A stretch of DNA of 64,000 nt from contig CM049306.1 in assembly GCA_026874595.1 (NCBI GenBank), positions 10,127,019-10,191,018 on the forward strand, read 5' to 3'. Below are positions 41,158-47,400 of the stretch, piece after piece. This DNA comes from Sipunculus nudus (lineage: Eukaryota > Annelida > Sipuncula > Golfingiida > Sipunculidae). Made by a program: the position numbers and the translations under genes. The notes under the pieces were generated by a model. That model saw only the letters and a list, made by a program, of their open reading frames with translations. It had not been told where the DNA came from and did not search any database. The stretch's first letter is position 1, and the number at the start of each line of letters is the position of its first letter.

Positions 41158-44082
41158 GTTATAGTTACATATATACTTTTATACTTTCTATATATATATA
41201 TTATATGTAGATATACATGTGTGTTTGTGTATAAATGCTGCATTTCTGATAAACTGTTAATGGGGCCAATGTATGAGTATATAAATATATTTAATATATC
41301 ATCTGATATATATGATTAATTAAGTTTGGTCATGTTATAATTTTACACTTTTCACTTCAATCGTAATGTTTATAGGGTATATGATGATCATAATATATAT
41401 CATGATTATATCATATGTTAAAAACTACGCCATACAGTACATTGTGCTATATGTATAATCCATTTGAAATAAGTATAAGATCCATTTAAACTTCACTTAC
41501 TTGCTCGGCGATAATTGTTGCTGTGAATCAGTGGTCAGTGGCAAGAGTACTCGCCTCGAAGTGCAGGTGTGATAAACCAAGAATCCTTGACCTGGTATAC
41601 AAAGAGCACAGGCCTCTAAGAATCCAGCGGCTAACGCGCTGTCCCGTTTCCCTGCTCATTCATTTTGTACTTTACTGTGATAGTTGGAAATACATTTTGC
41701 ATTTTCCAGGAGTAGCCCAGTTTTTTTAGAGTTTACTTTATAATTTGTTAATAAGATGTTTATAGTTAAATTTATAGTTTTTAGATATAGTTGTATATAT
41801 TTCTGGATAGAAAATTTTCTATTATGACCTCTGTATATACAGTTAGGATTTATAATTAGATTTCTTAGTTGCTGTAATTTAGATTTTGTTTGAATTAAAT
41901 TAACACATATGTAATTCCTTTATTTATAATATATGTAATAAAATGTATTAAAAAGATGTATAGAGTTTTATTTGTTTATTTATTTCTGCTGTTTGTTTCT
42001 GATTTTTGTATTGTGTTGTTTGAAGGTGTTTGTGTAAATGTGTACTGAAATTTGAGATTGTGTTTGTGGAAATGTGTACTGAAATGTGTGCGCTTGAGTT
42101 CTTCCAATGATTAAATTCACATTGAAGGTTTAATCAGTTAGGACTTAATATGTAGCCATGTATGTTGTAATTAGCTAGCCCAAAAAATGGCGACTAGTAA
42201 TGAGGTAGCCCGGCGGCCCAAATGGTGCCCCGCCGCCCAAGTCGCGGCCGATATGGTTCACTGGCCAGAGTCAGGGCCCAACAGTGGCATCGTCGGGGTA
42301 GCGGCCGAAATGGTTGCCAGGTGTGCGCTGGCAGGCGATATGGTCAATTTGAGGCCGACGGCCGATATTGTCGGCGGCCGAAATCGACCTATACCCATGT
42401 GTTTAGTCCACTAGATAAATGAAGGCAGTGGCCTGTGTATACTACAGAGGAACAACTAGGTCTTAAGTACCCCACAAAAATCAGAAATCTAAGATATTAT
42501 GGATTCTTGTATTCTAATTGTATATTCAACTATGTTGTTCAACATAGACACCTAAACAGTTAGCCTGGTTTAATCGGAATCAGTATGTCTAACCCTGCCA
42601 TATATATTGAGTTCAATATCCATTATCCACACACTGAGTTTCTACAATATGATATGAACTACTGTACATGCAATGGATCTGTTGCAATTGTTCTTTGTCT
42701 GTTTACTGCCTAACACCATGACACAGAATTTCACCATTTTGACACCAATAAACATGTTTCATGGTTTTGATAACAACTAAATTTAAACTTGGATCCTCAT
42801 TTTTGAACATTTCCTGTCAATTTTACCAAAAGCATCATCAGCAAGTTTAGTAGGAACAGGGAAGTATGTTGCTGTCTATGCACTTTTGGCTCTTACTAGG
42901 AGCCTCCCTGCCTCAAGGGACTGACAGCCATTATGTTACATTTTGTTTAAACAGCCCTACTTTGAGCAGTAACACAATGGCTTGGGGAAATTGAAACACG
43001 TACCTATTAACAGAGGTAACGAAGACACTGCATGGTGTGTAGTTTGAGGCTTATATTGTAGAAACTCTTACTGTATGGATATCAAACGCAATATATGGCA
43101 GGGCCTTATATACCGATTTAATCAGACTCTTATTAGGCCCTGCCATATATTGAGTCCGATAGCCATACAGTGAGAGTTTCTAAAATATAAGCCAAGGAAC
43201 ATGCAACAGATCCGTTGCATCTTCTTTGACTGGCTGTTTAAAGCCAAACAAGACGCAGGATTACACCATTTTAACACCAATAAGTATGTTTCATGGTTTC
43301 AATAGCAACTAAAATTAAACTTGGATCATCATTTTTAAATATTTACCGGCCTTTTTACCAGAGAGATGTCAGCGAGTTTAGTAGGGACAAAGAACAGTCG
43401 AATGGGCGTACTTGAAGACCTCACTGGGAGCCTCGCTGACTCGAGTAATTGACAGCTAAAATTTTGTTACATTTTGTTTCAACGGGCCAAGCTCTGAAGA
43501 GTGACGTGCTGGCATGGGGTAATAAACAGGCGTTGGGTTGTGTGTACTGAGTTTGAAGCTTATATACTTTGAGGAGTTGGCAGTTCCTCTGGAGTAGACT
43601 TCACATATGCTGCGTTCGTTACCGCTCGTACAGATGGTATGTACCAGATGGCAGCTCGTTCGTACGACTTGCAACCGTTTGGTACCCAACAAAAGACCCA
43701 CTGACCGGATGTCTAGGTTGTGATAGTAAACAAAAAGAAACTGATTAATAAAATATGTTTCATGTTACATTTGTTCAACTTTATTTGTCATTTAAAACTT
43801 TTAGGTCAAATATTGCCATTATTGGTGTCTTTAATTGCTCCCTACATCTCGAAAAGCAGTGATTAAAGGTGAAGGTCGCTAAGTGGAACAGATTGACTTG
43901 CTCCGCCAAATCCCAGTTTCCCAGTGGTACGTTCCACTTGGATCATGTGTCGAACGGGATTTCCCACTGGGAAACTCGTACGTAACATCTGTTCCAGAGG
44001 TAACGAACGCAGCATAATTTCAGTTGTACCAGTGACAGATATCTAAATACATGCAAACTATCACTACCTGATGTTTGGCCAT
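6334..44082 (-). CDS. FRA10AC1: FRA10AC1 homolog, spliceosome-associated nuclear protein (13 coding exons)
   Basis: Joined exons on the minus strand: 44068-44082, 38965-39020, 38378-38464, 37818-37863, 32059-32135, 31518-31592, 27379-27463, 19676-19721, 11063-11176, 10600-10642, 10035-10114, 9166-9313, 6334-6376. Every junction is GT-AG and keeps phase, for 915 nt or 304 residues; human FRA10AC1 has 315. Hallmarks in order: an acidic N-terminus (GSEFEYDSEADRKR), HKKLVNDYMLYYGG, DKTDLDVIRENHRFLW, KKYYDKLFKEYC, MRWRTEQEVVDGKG, EGLKSWEVNFGY, then a basic tail and a C-terminal EEEFDSYFEDMFL. Cys167, Cys172, Cys203 and Cys206 form a CX4C...CX2C zinc-ribbon-like pair. In vertebrates the protein is nuclear and associated with late spliceosomal complexes. 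915 coding nt are spread over 37.7 kb. The gene is head to head with EXOSC1. Identity is very secure; exon 1 (15 nt) is the least certain part. Confidence 0.95.
7287..7353. repeat. Short palindromic tandem repeat (TCTAGACA type)
   Basis: About five occurrences of GTCTAGACA, many paired as mirror units separated by a few bases. It lies inside the Harbinger-like element, next to the truncated end of the family-A repeat. Confidence 0.7.
7366..8219 (-). mobile_element. Family A hairpin/tandem-repeat element, truncated copy
   Basis: Reads on the minus strand from AACAAGAATATGGG (8219) through units that carry variants of GGTGGCGCCACC near 7621, 7771, 7900 and 8047. The hairpin end found in the other A copies is missing here. 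ORFs crossing it are repeat artefacts. Confidence 0.6.
9166..9313 (-). CDS. FRA10AC1: FRA10AC1 coding exon 12
   Basis: Encodes a charged low-complexity tail starting EDVSESSHRTEEQRDEKG and ending SIWSGPAKVTEEKS, equivalent to human ELWKGPLPETDEKS. Acceptor ccctcag, donor gtatgg. Confidence 0.93.
9511..9659. repeat. Small foldback repeat (MITE-like)
   Basis: Inverted arms of about 37 bp: 9511-9546 (TTGGTATCACATTTGCATCC then AGCTCTAAAT) and 9623-9659 in reverse orientation, separated by about 75 bp. Lies in FRA10AC1 intron 11. Confidence 0.55.
10035..10114 (-). CDS. FRA10AC1: FRA10AC1 coding exon 11
   Basis: Encodes KKEIKKRKKMREEEEASP then EKRQRLSQ, the basic region after the zinc motif and a likely nuclear localisation signal. 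Acceptor atgcag, donor gtgatt. Confidence 0.92.
10600..10642 (-). CDS. FRA10AC1: FRA10AC1 coding exon 10
   Basis: A 43-nt exon encoding LCPECSYKLNYRH, with the second zinc-binding Cys pair (Cys203, Cys206). Human equivalent: LCQECSIKLNFHH. Acceptor ttcttcag, donor gtaagt. Confidence 0.94.
11063..11176 (-). CDS. FRA10AC1: FRA10AC1 coding exon 9
   Basis: Encodes GQFICGEKKC (first zinc-binding Cys pair), EGLKSWEVNFGYMEHGEKKN and ALVKL, matching human GQFFCGNKYC and the following block. Acceptor ccttcag, donor gtaagt. A family-A repeat ends only about 30 nt from the acceptor. Confidence 0.96.
11207..12385 (+). mobile_element. Family A hairpin/tandem-repeat element
   Basis: Starts near AACAAGAATACAGG and ends with a hairpin whose arms are GTATCCACAAAAC and GTTTTGGCAGATAC. 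The core has about four half-units with GGTGGCGCCACC variants near 11355, 11505, 11632, 11777, 11906 and 12055, a unit of about 275-280 bp with two palindromes. Layout fits a non-autonomous Helentron/Helitron-like element. Its left end is about 30 nt from the splice acceptor of FRA10AC1 exon 9. Confidence 0.65.
12762..13016 (+). pseudogene. Possible tail of a LINE reverse transcriptase
   Basis: An 85-codon open frame with FLQCPQYQTERKEVL resembles the Cys-Pro...Tyr...Arg signature found downstream of many non-LTR reverse transcriptases (zf-RVT-like region). No RT core is visible nearby, so it would be a 3' fragment. Homology is weak and judged by eye. Confidence 0.35.
13276..13365. repeat. 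Long G-runs at the hAT left end
   Basis: Two runs of roughly 20 or more G residues flank a GC-rich palindromic core containing CTCGGCCCCCCCAATG. The exact run lengths may be assembly-dependent. Potential G-quadruplex sequence on the plus strand. Confidence 0.8.
14050..14285 (-). repeat. tRNA-like SINE remnant
   Basis: On the minus strand from about 14283: GGGCAGCTAAGTGG resembles an A box, and CTTTCGATTCC about 35 nt later resembles a B box. Next comes GTTTCCTCCGGGTCCTCC, similar in style to the conserved central part of metazoan SINEs. It is an insertion within the hAT element. Confidence 0.5.
15637..16180 (-). pseudogene. Antisense fragment of a related hAT transposase
   Basis: The minus strand aligns by eye with plus-strand 17480-18070 of the same element. 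Shared landmarks include CTGCGTCCTGC, GGGGCATCTGAGGGGAGTTG, CACCAAAGAG, GAGTGTCATGATG and GAGGCACAACGGGCAG. It is clearly diverged and full of stops, so it is an older or separate copy in inverted orientation, not a simple recent duplication. Confidence 0.75.
16423..18806 (+). pseudogene. hAT transposase (ZMYM1-like, TTF-type zinc finger), degenerate
   Basis: Two long open segments. The first (to 17436) holds a Ser/Asp-rich N-terminus, a TTF/BED-like zinc-finger region (CRVCCADI, then VFCCICRK with HESTEGHREAL downstream) and a DUF4371-like domain with HTDSESNFEQLL and VIADECRDIANKEQLS. The middle retains CRGQGYDGAAKMMG and VHCFAHCLNLSL but has three in-frame stops (17434, about 17569, about 17590) and a frame change near 17675. 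The second segment (17679-18806) has PTRWTVRTGAVDAI and the C-terminal hAT dimerisation block PVTTASAERSFSTLRRLK. No ATG starts the first segment, so the 5' end is missing or spliced. Product: cut-and-paste transposase, not functional in this copy. Confidence 0.9.
19676..19721 (-). CDS. FRA10AC1: FRA10AC1 coding exon 8
   Basis: A 46-nt exon encoding IAMRWRTEQEVVDGK, aligning with human FGFRWRVEKEVISGK. Acceptor cttgtag, donor gtaaat. It is isolated between the hAT transposon and the B/DIRS element nest. Confidence 0.93.
19875..26497 (+). mobile_element. Family B tandem-repeat element, split by a DIRS insertion
   Basis: Left end GTGACCGAGGGGTCATGACG. About three units of about 335 bp follow, each with GCTTGAAGGATATGAGTAAC-like and CCAGTCTGCAGGAACT-like blocks; GGTGGCGCCACC variants lie near 20298 and 20634. 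The last unit is interrupted at 20868 and resumes at 26397 (CGGTTATGATTTGTGCC), ending with the hairpin TATAGCTAAGATGAC / GTCAGCTGAGCTA. It lies in FRA10AC1 intron 7. Confidence 0.75.
20869..26396 (-). mobile_element. DIRS-type tyrosine-recombinase retroelement, broken
   Basis: Fossil element read on the minus strand. Parts in order: a gag-like region (about 26110-24300), reverse transcriptase (about 24200-23280), RNase H (about 23280-22880) and a tyrosine recombinase (about 22660-21570). Inverted terminal repeats of more than 200 bp lie at 20869-21080 and 26190-26396. An internal complementary region at about 21130-21240 joins sequences of both ends, the diagnostic DIRS layout; no DDE integrase or protease was seen. 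Structurally it looks complete, but the coding regions are interrupted at several points. It interrupts a family-B repeat unit, so it is younger than that element. Confidence 0.88.
26498..27378. other. Intron DNA, nothing recognised
   Basis: Part of FRA10AC1 intron 7. AT-rich with a short C-run near 26706-26719. No ORF or repeat family recognised. Confidence 0.4.
27379..27463 (-). CDS. FRA10AC1: FRA10AC1 coding exon 7
   Basis: Encodes EKRMAKKYYDKLFKEYCITD then LRYYRENK, nearly identical to human EKRLAKKYYDKLFKEYCIAD. Acceptor ctctcag, donor gtcagt. Confidence 0.96.
27765..27815 (+). repeat. Orphan left end of family B
   Basis: AACAAGGGACCCATGGGTCA followed by TGGCGCTCAGCTGA matches the left end of the B copy at 52425. 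No core or right end follows, so it is a solo fragment. Confidence 0.5.
27816..29578. other. Intron DNA, nothing recognised except a G-run
   Basis: FRA10AC1 intron 6. AT-rich, with a run of about 20 G residues at 29384-29404. No supported gene. Confidence 0.4.
29579..30056 (+). mobile_element. Family C element, truncated copy
   Basis: Collinear with the C copy just downstream: shared TTTCAGATTTTAA, TGCTGTGAAAATTAAATC, AAAGTTGG, AATATCTCGAAGGAACGAAG and TATGGTAGGAGATTTT. Lacks the terminal hairpin and stops near 30056. Confidence 0.65.
30138..30876 (+). mobile_element. Family C hairpin-ended element
   Basis: Starts at ACAAGAGCCTCAAAAAAATTC and ends with a GGACGGACAGACAG-type microsatellite plus the hairpin TATAGCTCAGATGAC / GTCAGCTGAGCTA and an A-run. 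The same family, inverted, surrounds the large nest at 52205-58336. The hairpin is nearly the same as that of family B although the bodies differ. Confidence 0.65.
31054..31392. mobile_element. Harbinger-like MITE (339 bp)
   Basis: Inverted ends GGCCAAAAAAAAAAGG (with TATGGTTCTCAGGCA inside) and, reversed, TGCCTGCGAACCATACC with a T-run to GGCC. Flanked on both sides by TAA (31051-31053 and 31393-31395), a 3-bp target duplication. Lies 125 bp from FRA10AC1 exon 6. Confidence 0.75.
31518..31592 (-). CDS. FRA10AC1: FRA10AC1 coding exon 6
   Basis: Encodes DKTDLDVIRENHRFLW followed by SEGDEEDS, the most conserved block of the family. Acceptor ttccag, donor gttagt. Confidence 0.96.
32059..32135 (-). 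CDS. FRA10AC1: FRA10AC1 coding exon 5
   Basis: Encodes FSRHKKLVNDYMLYYGGSC then KEFKRD, close to human YQRHTKFVNDYILYYGG. Acceptor ctcag, donor gtaagt. Intron 4 upstream of it houses a separate plus-strand gene. Confidence 0.95.
32136..34284. other. Intron DNA, nothing recognised
   Basis: Part of FRA10AC1 intron 4. AT-rich. A loosely repeated block containing GAGTGAGTTGT...GATACACCTGATTGAGC occurs twice near 33280-33430, but no family was recognised. Confidence 0.4.
34285..35655 (-). mobile_element. Family A hairpin/tandem-repeat element
   Basis: Read on the minus strand. The 5' end is near 35655, with the inverted copy TGTATCCGCCAAAA at 35617-35630. The 3' end is a hairpin at 34285 with arms GTATCCGCCAAAA and TTTTGTGGATAC. 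Eight GGTGGCGCCACC variants lie near 34590, 34745, 34875, 35023, 35150, 35231, 35362 and 35506, roughly two per 280-bp unit. Sits just upstream of the nested 408-codon gene and may supply its first exon or promoter. Confidence 0.7.
35739..35893 (+). other. Candidate 5' UTR intron of the nested gene
   Basis: A strong donor TTCCAG|GTAAGT at 35738/35739 pairs with acceptor TTTGTTTTCAG ending at 35893. An in-frame stop lies just upstream of the ATG at 35918, so any upstream exon would be untranslated. Inferred from splice motifs only. Confidence 0.45.
35918..37144 (+). CDS. Nested single-coding-exon gene, unknown function (408 aa)
   Basis: A long open frame in an AT-rich intron of FRA10AC1, on the opposite strand. 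The ATG has A at -3 (agcaaaATGa), and an in-frame TGA a few codons upstream fixes the start. The protein is Ser/Thr-rich with many SP/TP sites and no membrane segment or signal peptide. Two internal motifs look repeated: KPDVSTIHKV and KPNCSTLHKF. The central region has RGVSRVLNRFLGYNS, then an acidic stretch; the C-terminus is basic (RRKLAKRMKRFRNS) and ends GGDICLLGHM. Composition suggests a regulated nuclear or cytoskeletal protein, but I recognise no family. Stop TAA at 37142. Could be a lineage-specific gene; the length makes chance unlikely. Confidence 0.7.
   Translation: MKFLKSQISSPRQQSETRKQWQNMKTAKLAACSLLCVPVNHTGQTTPHKVRHTVNYSIYKKHTVRLSPIGGPCTTPRQYTSVTTVTDRERGVTLGQSPIATLHASPRQQVDSEFISCDLTSLWGAPATVWGCETAGYTSSTELSSSNYSDDTNTQTNLLNPITGRHAVKASNTKYKPDVSTIHKVPEASLRLQCSSEEIKVPLSSSLSYPLNSSQHKPNCSTLHKFYNLSKISLCDCTKDNLSPHQHVRGVSRVLNRFLGYNSTTETEDPDLNELADRSSHDRDDDAMTSCDLDEAFINTRKQDRSNHGLDSSFASQSNWLTTSIKYLKLPLSHQRKGLSMYDSEVTSHSAALSASTESKHSIPDSRSSRSDKLSRDSRRKLAKRMKRFRNSICSSASGGDICLLGHM
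37436..37441 (+). terminator. Candidate poly(A) signal of the nested gene
   Basis: AATAAA about 290 nt after the stop codon of the 408-codon frame, on the same strand. It lies before FRA10AC1 exon 4 (37818), so the nested transcript need not overlap that exon. Confidence 0.45.
37818..37863 (-). CDS. FRA10AC1: FRA10AC1 coding exon 4
   Basis: A 46-nt exon with acceptor ctttccag and donor gtatcc. Encodes RDERKIHRMHFLSLDA, aligning with human RNRRFHLIAMDA. It exactly fills the phase gap between exons 3 and 5. Confidence 0.88.
38378..38464 (-). CDS. FRA10AC1: FRA10AC1 coding exon 3
   Basis: Encodes a Lys-rich linker (AKRQDLAQGKKKEKTKLPSK, then SEVTEEYN). The only frame open through the whole exon agrees with the phase of exons 2 and 4. 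The acceptor is weak (gcaaag); the donor is gtttgt. Confidence 0.82.
38965..39020 (-). CDS. FRA10AC1: FRA10AC1 coding exon 2
   Basis: Acceptor ttacag at 39021 and donor gtaagt at 38964. Encodes YYGDLGSEFEYDSEADRK plus two bases of an Arg codon, matching the acidic Tyr-Asp-Ser start of human FRA10AC1. Confidence 0.88.
39813..40602. mobile_element. Two related long-inverted-repeat MITE copies
   Basis: A block with GCACTTGTTnTGnGC, GGTGCCTGTCC and GTGTGCATGT...ATCATCA is present three times: forward near 39813 and 40203 and inverted near 40440-40602. The 40203-40602 copy has arms of nearly 200 bp and interrupts the left arm of the larger foldback element. FRA10AC1 intron 1. Confidence 0.55.
41102..41200. 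repeat. (CT)n/(TA)n microsatellite
   Basis: A run of CT/CTC repeats followed directly by TA repeats, interrupted near 41157. Simple sequence within the AT-rich centre of the foldback element. Confidence 0.85.
41523..41650 (+). repeat. tRNA-like SINE fragment
   Basis: GTGGCAAGAGTACTCGCC resembles the A-box region of tRNA-derived SINEs, followed by GTGCAGGTGTGATAAACC and AAGAATCC in the B-box position. The B box is poor. Judged by eye. Confidence 0.35.
42545..43570. mobile_element. Two tandem copies of a foldback MITE
   Basis: Copy 1 (about 42545-43130) and copy 2 (about 43130-43570) are collinear: AACACCATGACACAGAATTTCACC versus the matching block near 43255, then TTTCATGGTTT, AAACTTGGATC, TTTACCA, AGCGAGTTTAGTAGG-type sequence and TGTTACATTTTGTTT. 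Inverted ends contain CCCTGCCATATATTGAG. They abut to form a hairpin of about 70-bp arms at 43048-43193. Confidence 0.65.
43606..44016. mobile_element. MITE beside FRA10AC1 exon 1
   Basis: Inverted ends TATGCTGCGTTCGTTACC and GGTAACGAACGCAGCATA, 18 bp perfect, extending imperfectly to CAGATG. 411 bp with no coding capacity. Its right end is 52 bp from the donor of FRA10AC1 exon 1. Confidence 0.75.
44068..44082 (-). CDS. FRA10AC1: FRA10AC1 coding exon 1
   Basis: Fifteen nt encoding MAKHQ, followed by the donor gtagtg. Phase 0 fits the phase-0 start of exon 2, and the position faces EXOSC1 exon 1. The short, little-conserved N-terminus resembles human (MHGHGG). It was chosen by frame, donor and position, not by strong homology. 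Confidence 0.65.
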
Positions 44083-44423
44083 GATAAGTCTGAAATTAGT
44101 TGTTTAAATCAGCAGTAATACTACTACTAGCGTAGGTTTGACTGGCAGATCAGCTGCTGATGCTGGTGGTGCATGGTGGTGTTGGTTTCCACTGATCTAG
44201 GAGACGTTAGATAAAGATATATGTGTCTCACAAAATAAATAGATCAACAAGTCAATTTAGACTAGACCCAATATAATAATCAAATAGTATGATTTAAGAT
44301 AACAAAAATTACTACTGGCGATGCCTAATTTCTATGGCGACTCTGCAAAAAAATTATCAAAATTAGTTGTGAAACATATTTAAGTCACTTATCTTAGTAG
44401 AGCTGTAGAGCATAATAAGCAAT
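44083..44423. promoter_or_regulatory. Shared bidirectional promoter of FRA10AC1 and EXOSC1
   Basis: The 341 bp between the two divergent start codons must hold both 5' UTRs and both core promoters, unless non-coding first exons exist. No TATA box in a convincing place and no strong CpG enrichment were seen. A stretch of TGCTGATGCTGGTGGTGC-like repeats lies near 44157. Inference from gene layout. Confidence 0.6.
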
Positions 44424-44451
44424 ATGTCTGCGCCCACTATTTGTGTTCCAG
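44424..44451 (+). CDS. EXOSC1: EXOSC1 coding exon 1
   Basis: ATG TCT GCG... encodes MSAPTICVP plus the first base of Gly10; donor gtgatc. Matches human MAPPVRYCIPG in length and in its final Cys-x-Pro-Gly. Confidence 0.92.
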
Positions 44452-47400
44452 GTGATCCATCCTTTCATTTCTATCGATTTCTGTAATATTAACCAGTAGA
44501 TATGTATAATTCAAGGGATTATATAAATATATTGATTTTCGTTCCAGTGAAATTTTCATTTGAACATTTTAGCGAAAGAAACGTGCTAGGTATTATTTTG
44601 AGCGATAATATAAGCACATACAAAACTTTGTATTGAGGCTGCATGTGCATGCCTATCACATGAACAGCTCATGAATGACATGACCTGCAGGGAACTAATA
44701 GGAGATAAGGACACATGACATCACTCATGGACTTGTAACCTGCTCATGATCATATCGGCAGCTGTCAAATTTGCCTTGAGAGCCATTTAAGTAACACAAG
44801 GCAGGACTATAGGTACTACTATAGAACGCGGCTACAGCTACAGGATATGCATGAAGTCATACTGCTACTTGCATCTTAATTTTGCCACTTATCTTTATCT
44901 GCCACTTACACTCTCCTCCATTACATAAATCCTAAACATCATAACGTCAGTCCATATACACTCAGTCATAACCTCATTGAGACAGTGTGGGAGTGACCCT
45001 ACACTTGCTCTGAAGCCCACGTTCTAATTGGTGGCTCCCATGACTAGACTGGTACCCTGCACAATTAATGATTAAAAAAACCTTATATAAATTATATAAA
45101 TAAAGGGCCTTCCTTGGTCAACCTATCAACATATACGTGTAAAGAAAAACACTTCTGGAATGCGATTATATATACTTGATCCCAGAATTTTGCAGAAATC
45201 GGCTGCTTTTAATTAGTAAATCCAAGCATGTTGATGCTGACATGCAATCTCTGACAAGAAGCAGCAACATGTACAAGGGTCGAATTCTTGACTATTTTTT
45301 TCGCAAATAATGATCTTTAACTGGTCATTTCATGTCAATAACCATTCAGGGCTTCATTAAATACAACATCTTGACGAGTAAATCTGAATAAATTAAGATA
45401 AACACCCATTCTAATACTGAAGCAATCCTCTCCAATGTGCAAGCCGCCTATTGGTAGAAGTCTGAAATGGCTAATTATGTGTGGGCAGATCCAAACAGCA
45501 TGTTTGATTGTGATAAGATCAGTAGTCACATGGAAAAGGTTCCGGTCCGCTGAGACGAAGTCTGTGAAGACCAACCCGAAATTCAGTGACCCGTTGAGAT
45601 GAATTCTGCATGAGACAAATGGCTTAACTTAAATAAAATAGCATCGCTGGCACAATCCCCTAAAGTTAAAGTCAATCTACAGATTGTTTCAAATGCATAT
45701 TTCTTGTATTATTAGACCAAAAAAAAGTATACGAGGTATATCAAGTATATGAAGTTTATTAAGTATATAATATCATTTTAAACCTGGTACAGGGCTCTTT
45801 CTAATGATACAGGTATTGAGGGAATTCCCATTCATTTTTTTATGTAATTTTAACATTTTTGAAAATGTTAAATTTTCTAAACAGAACACAGTTTTAAGGA
45901 AACAAGTAACAGCAACTAACTTTTTAATGGGCTAATATCAAAATACATGACAGTATCTCAAAACCGTTTCCTGTATCGTGTTTCTTTCAAACTAAAAATT
46001 GGATTTTTAATTTTGATTCAATGAAAAATTTTAAAGAAACAGCCTTTTGATTGATTTTAAATTTAGGGATTTAGGGGGTTTTGCTACCTTAAAATAGGGA
46101 AATAAACCCCAGCCTAGCGGTTTCCCGGTACTGGCATTCACTAATCCGAGTTACAAAAGTACAGTGCTCTACTCTGGTGTTGCGGTTCAGGATACGAGGT
46201 CATAATAAACAGCGCTTATGATATAGGTAGCAGGCCTAAAGGTAAAGTGCTGTGTAAAGAGCGTATAAATACACGTATAAATTTGTCTCATGAAGAGTTG
46301 TCTCTATGGGATGTCAATTTTCAGGTTAGTCTCAACAGACTTCGTCTCAGCGGAAAGACGCCAATGGAAACATGCTGCAGGGAAGACTGCAGATTGCAGG
46401 GTTATCAAAATGAATATAGATGTTAAAATAAGGCATAGAAGAAAAATTTTTGTTTCATCTTTTATTTTACTATTAGTATATTAAATGTCAGTCTCATGCA
46501 AACCACACATGTCCCTTATTCTTTAATACTTTGTCATTATAATATTACTGAATAAGCTCACTCTATATGTTTAGTATGCTGCAGCTTATTTCTTAGATCT
46601 CATGTGTTTTGTGACAACTTCATATGTTAGTAAATCTTAACCCAACTAGATTTATCTTCTTTAAGGAATGATGCCAAATGTTTCCTAAAGGGGGAGGACA
46701 TGGTCAGTTTGTATTTTCCCATAAATCCTGATTACTTTGACATTATTTCATGAAGGCACTATAGCAGCCCCATCTATCAGAAACTATGACGGTGAACTCT
46801 GCCCATGTCAACTCTCAGACCATAGAGAAGGCATCCCAAATCCCATTCAAGTCCAAAAGACCTGTCCCAATACAAAAACATTTAACATGCTAGTGATAAA
46901 AAAAAGTGACTTTTTTTAGAGTGCACAATCAAATGGATCCATAAATTGATGAAACCACTTAATACATAGCTGGTTGACTAATCAGTTGACCATCATAAGT
47001 CAAAAGATATTTCATTGGAGAAGGCAGCTCATATACTTGAGTACTGACAGGAAACATTAAATATTGCAACATTTCAACAGCATATTGTTTGTGTTTAGGT
47101 GCCATTTTTACTACCATTGATAGTACTTCATAAATCATTTTTTTACATTGAAAACTGATTTTACTATTTCAGGTCAGCGACTGAGTAGGTTAGATGAGTC
47201 AACAGCAGGAGGTGCTGGGACTTACACAAGACATGGCTACATATATTCTACACTGGCTGGCTCAGTCAATAAAAGGGAGGAGGAGGGCAAGGTGAGAAAA
47301 TGAATACAAATATAGAAAGCACTAAGGGTTTCAACCTCAACTTCTCTCTCTCATGACCACTCCTGTGTATATTACCAAATAGTGCCATCAGATATCAGTA

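Larger units (their letters stand above)
40130..42480. mobile_element. Long-terminal-inverted-repeat element rich in GGCCGAAAT motifs
   Basis: Left arm 40130-40205 plus 40603-40800 (split by a MITE) mirrors right arm 42180-42480. Matching landmarks include GGCAGTGGCCTGTGT, GTCGATTTCGGCCGCC, CCTGACTCTGG and GGCGGGGCACCATT. The arms are GC-rich and hold about eight GGCCGAAATGG/GGCCGATATGG repeats; the 1.4-kb centre is AT-rich and non-coding. Probably a non-autonomous DNA transposon; superfamily unknown. Confidence 0.7.

Noticed and set aside
44083-44423. CpG island at the shared promoter
   Set aside because: The interval shows only scattered CG dinucleotides and no clear GC enrichment by eye.
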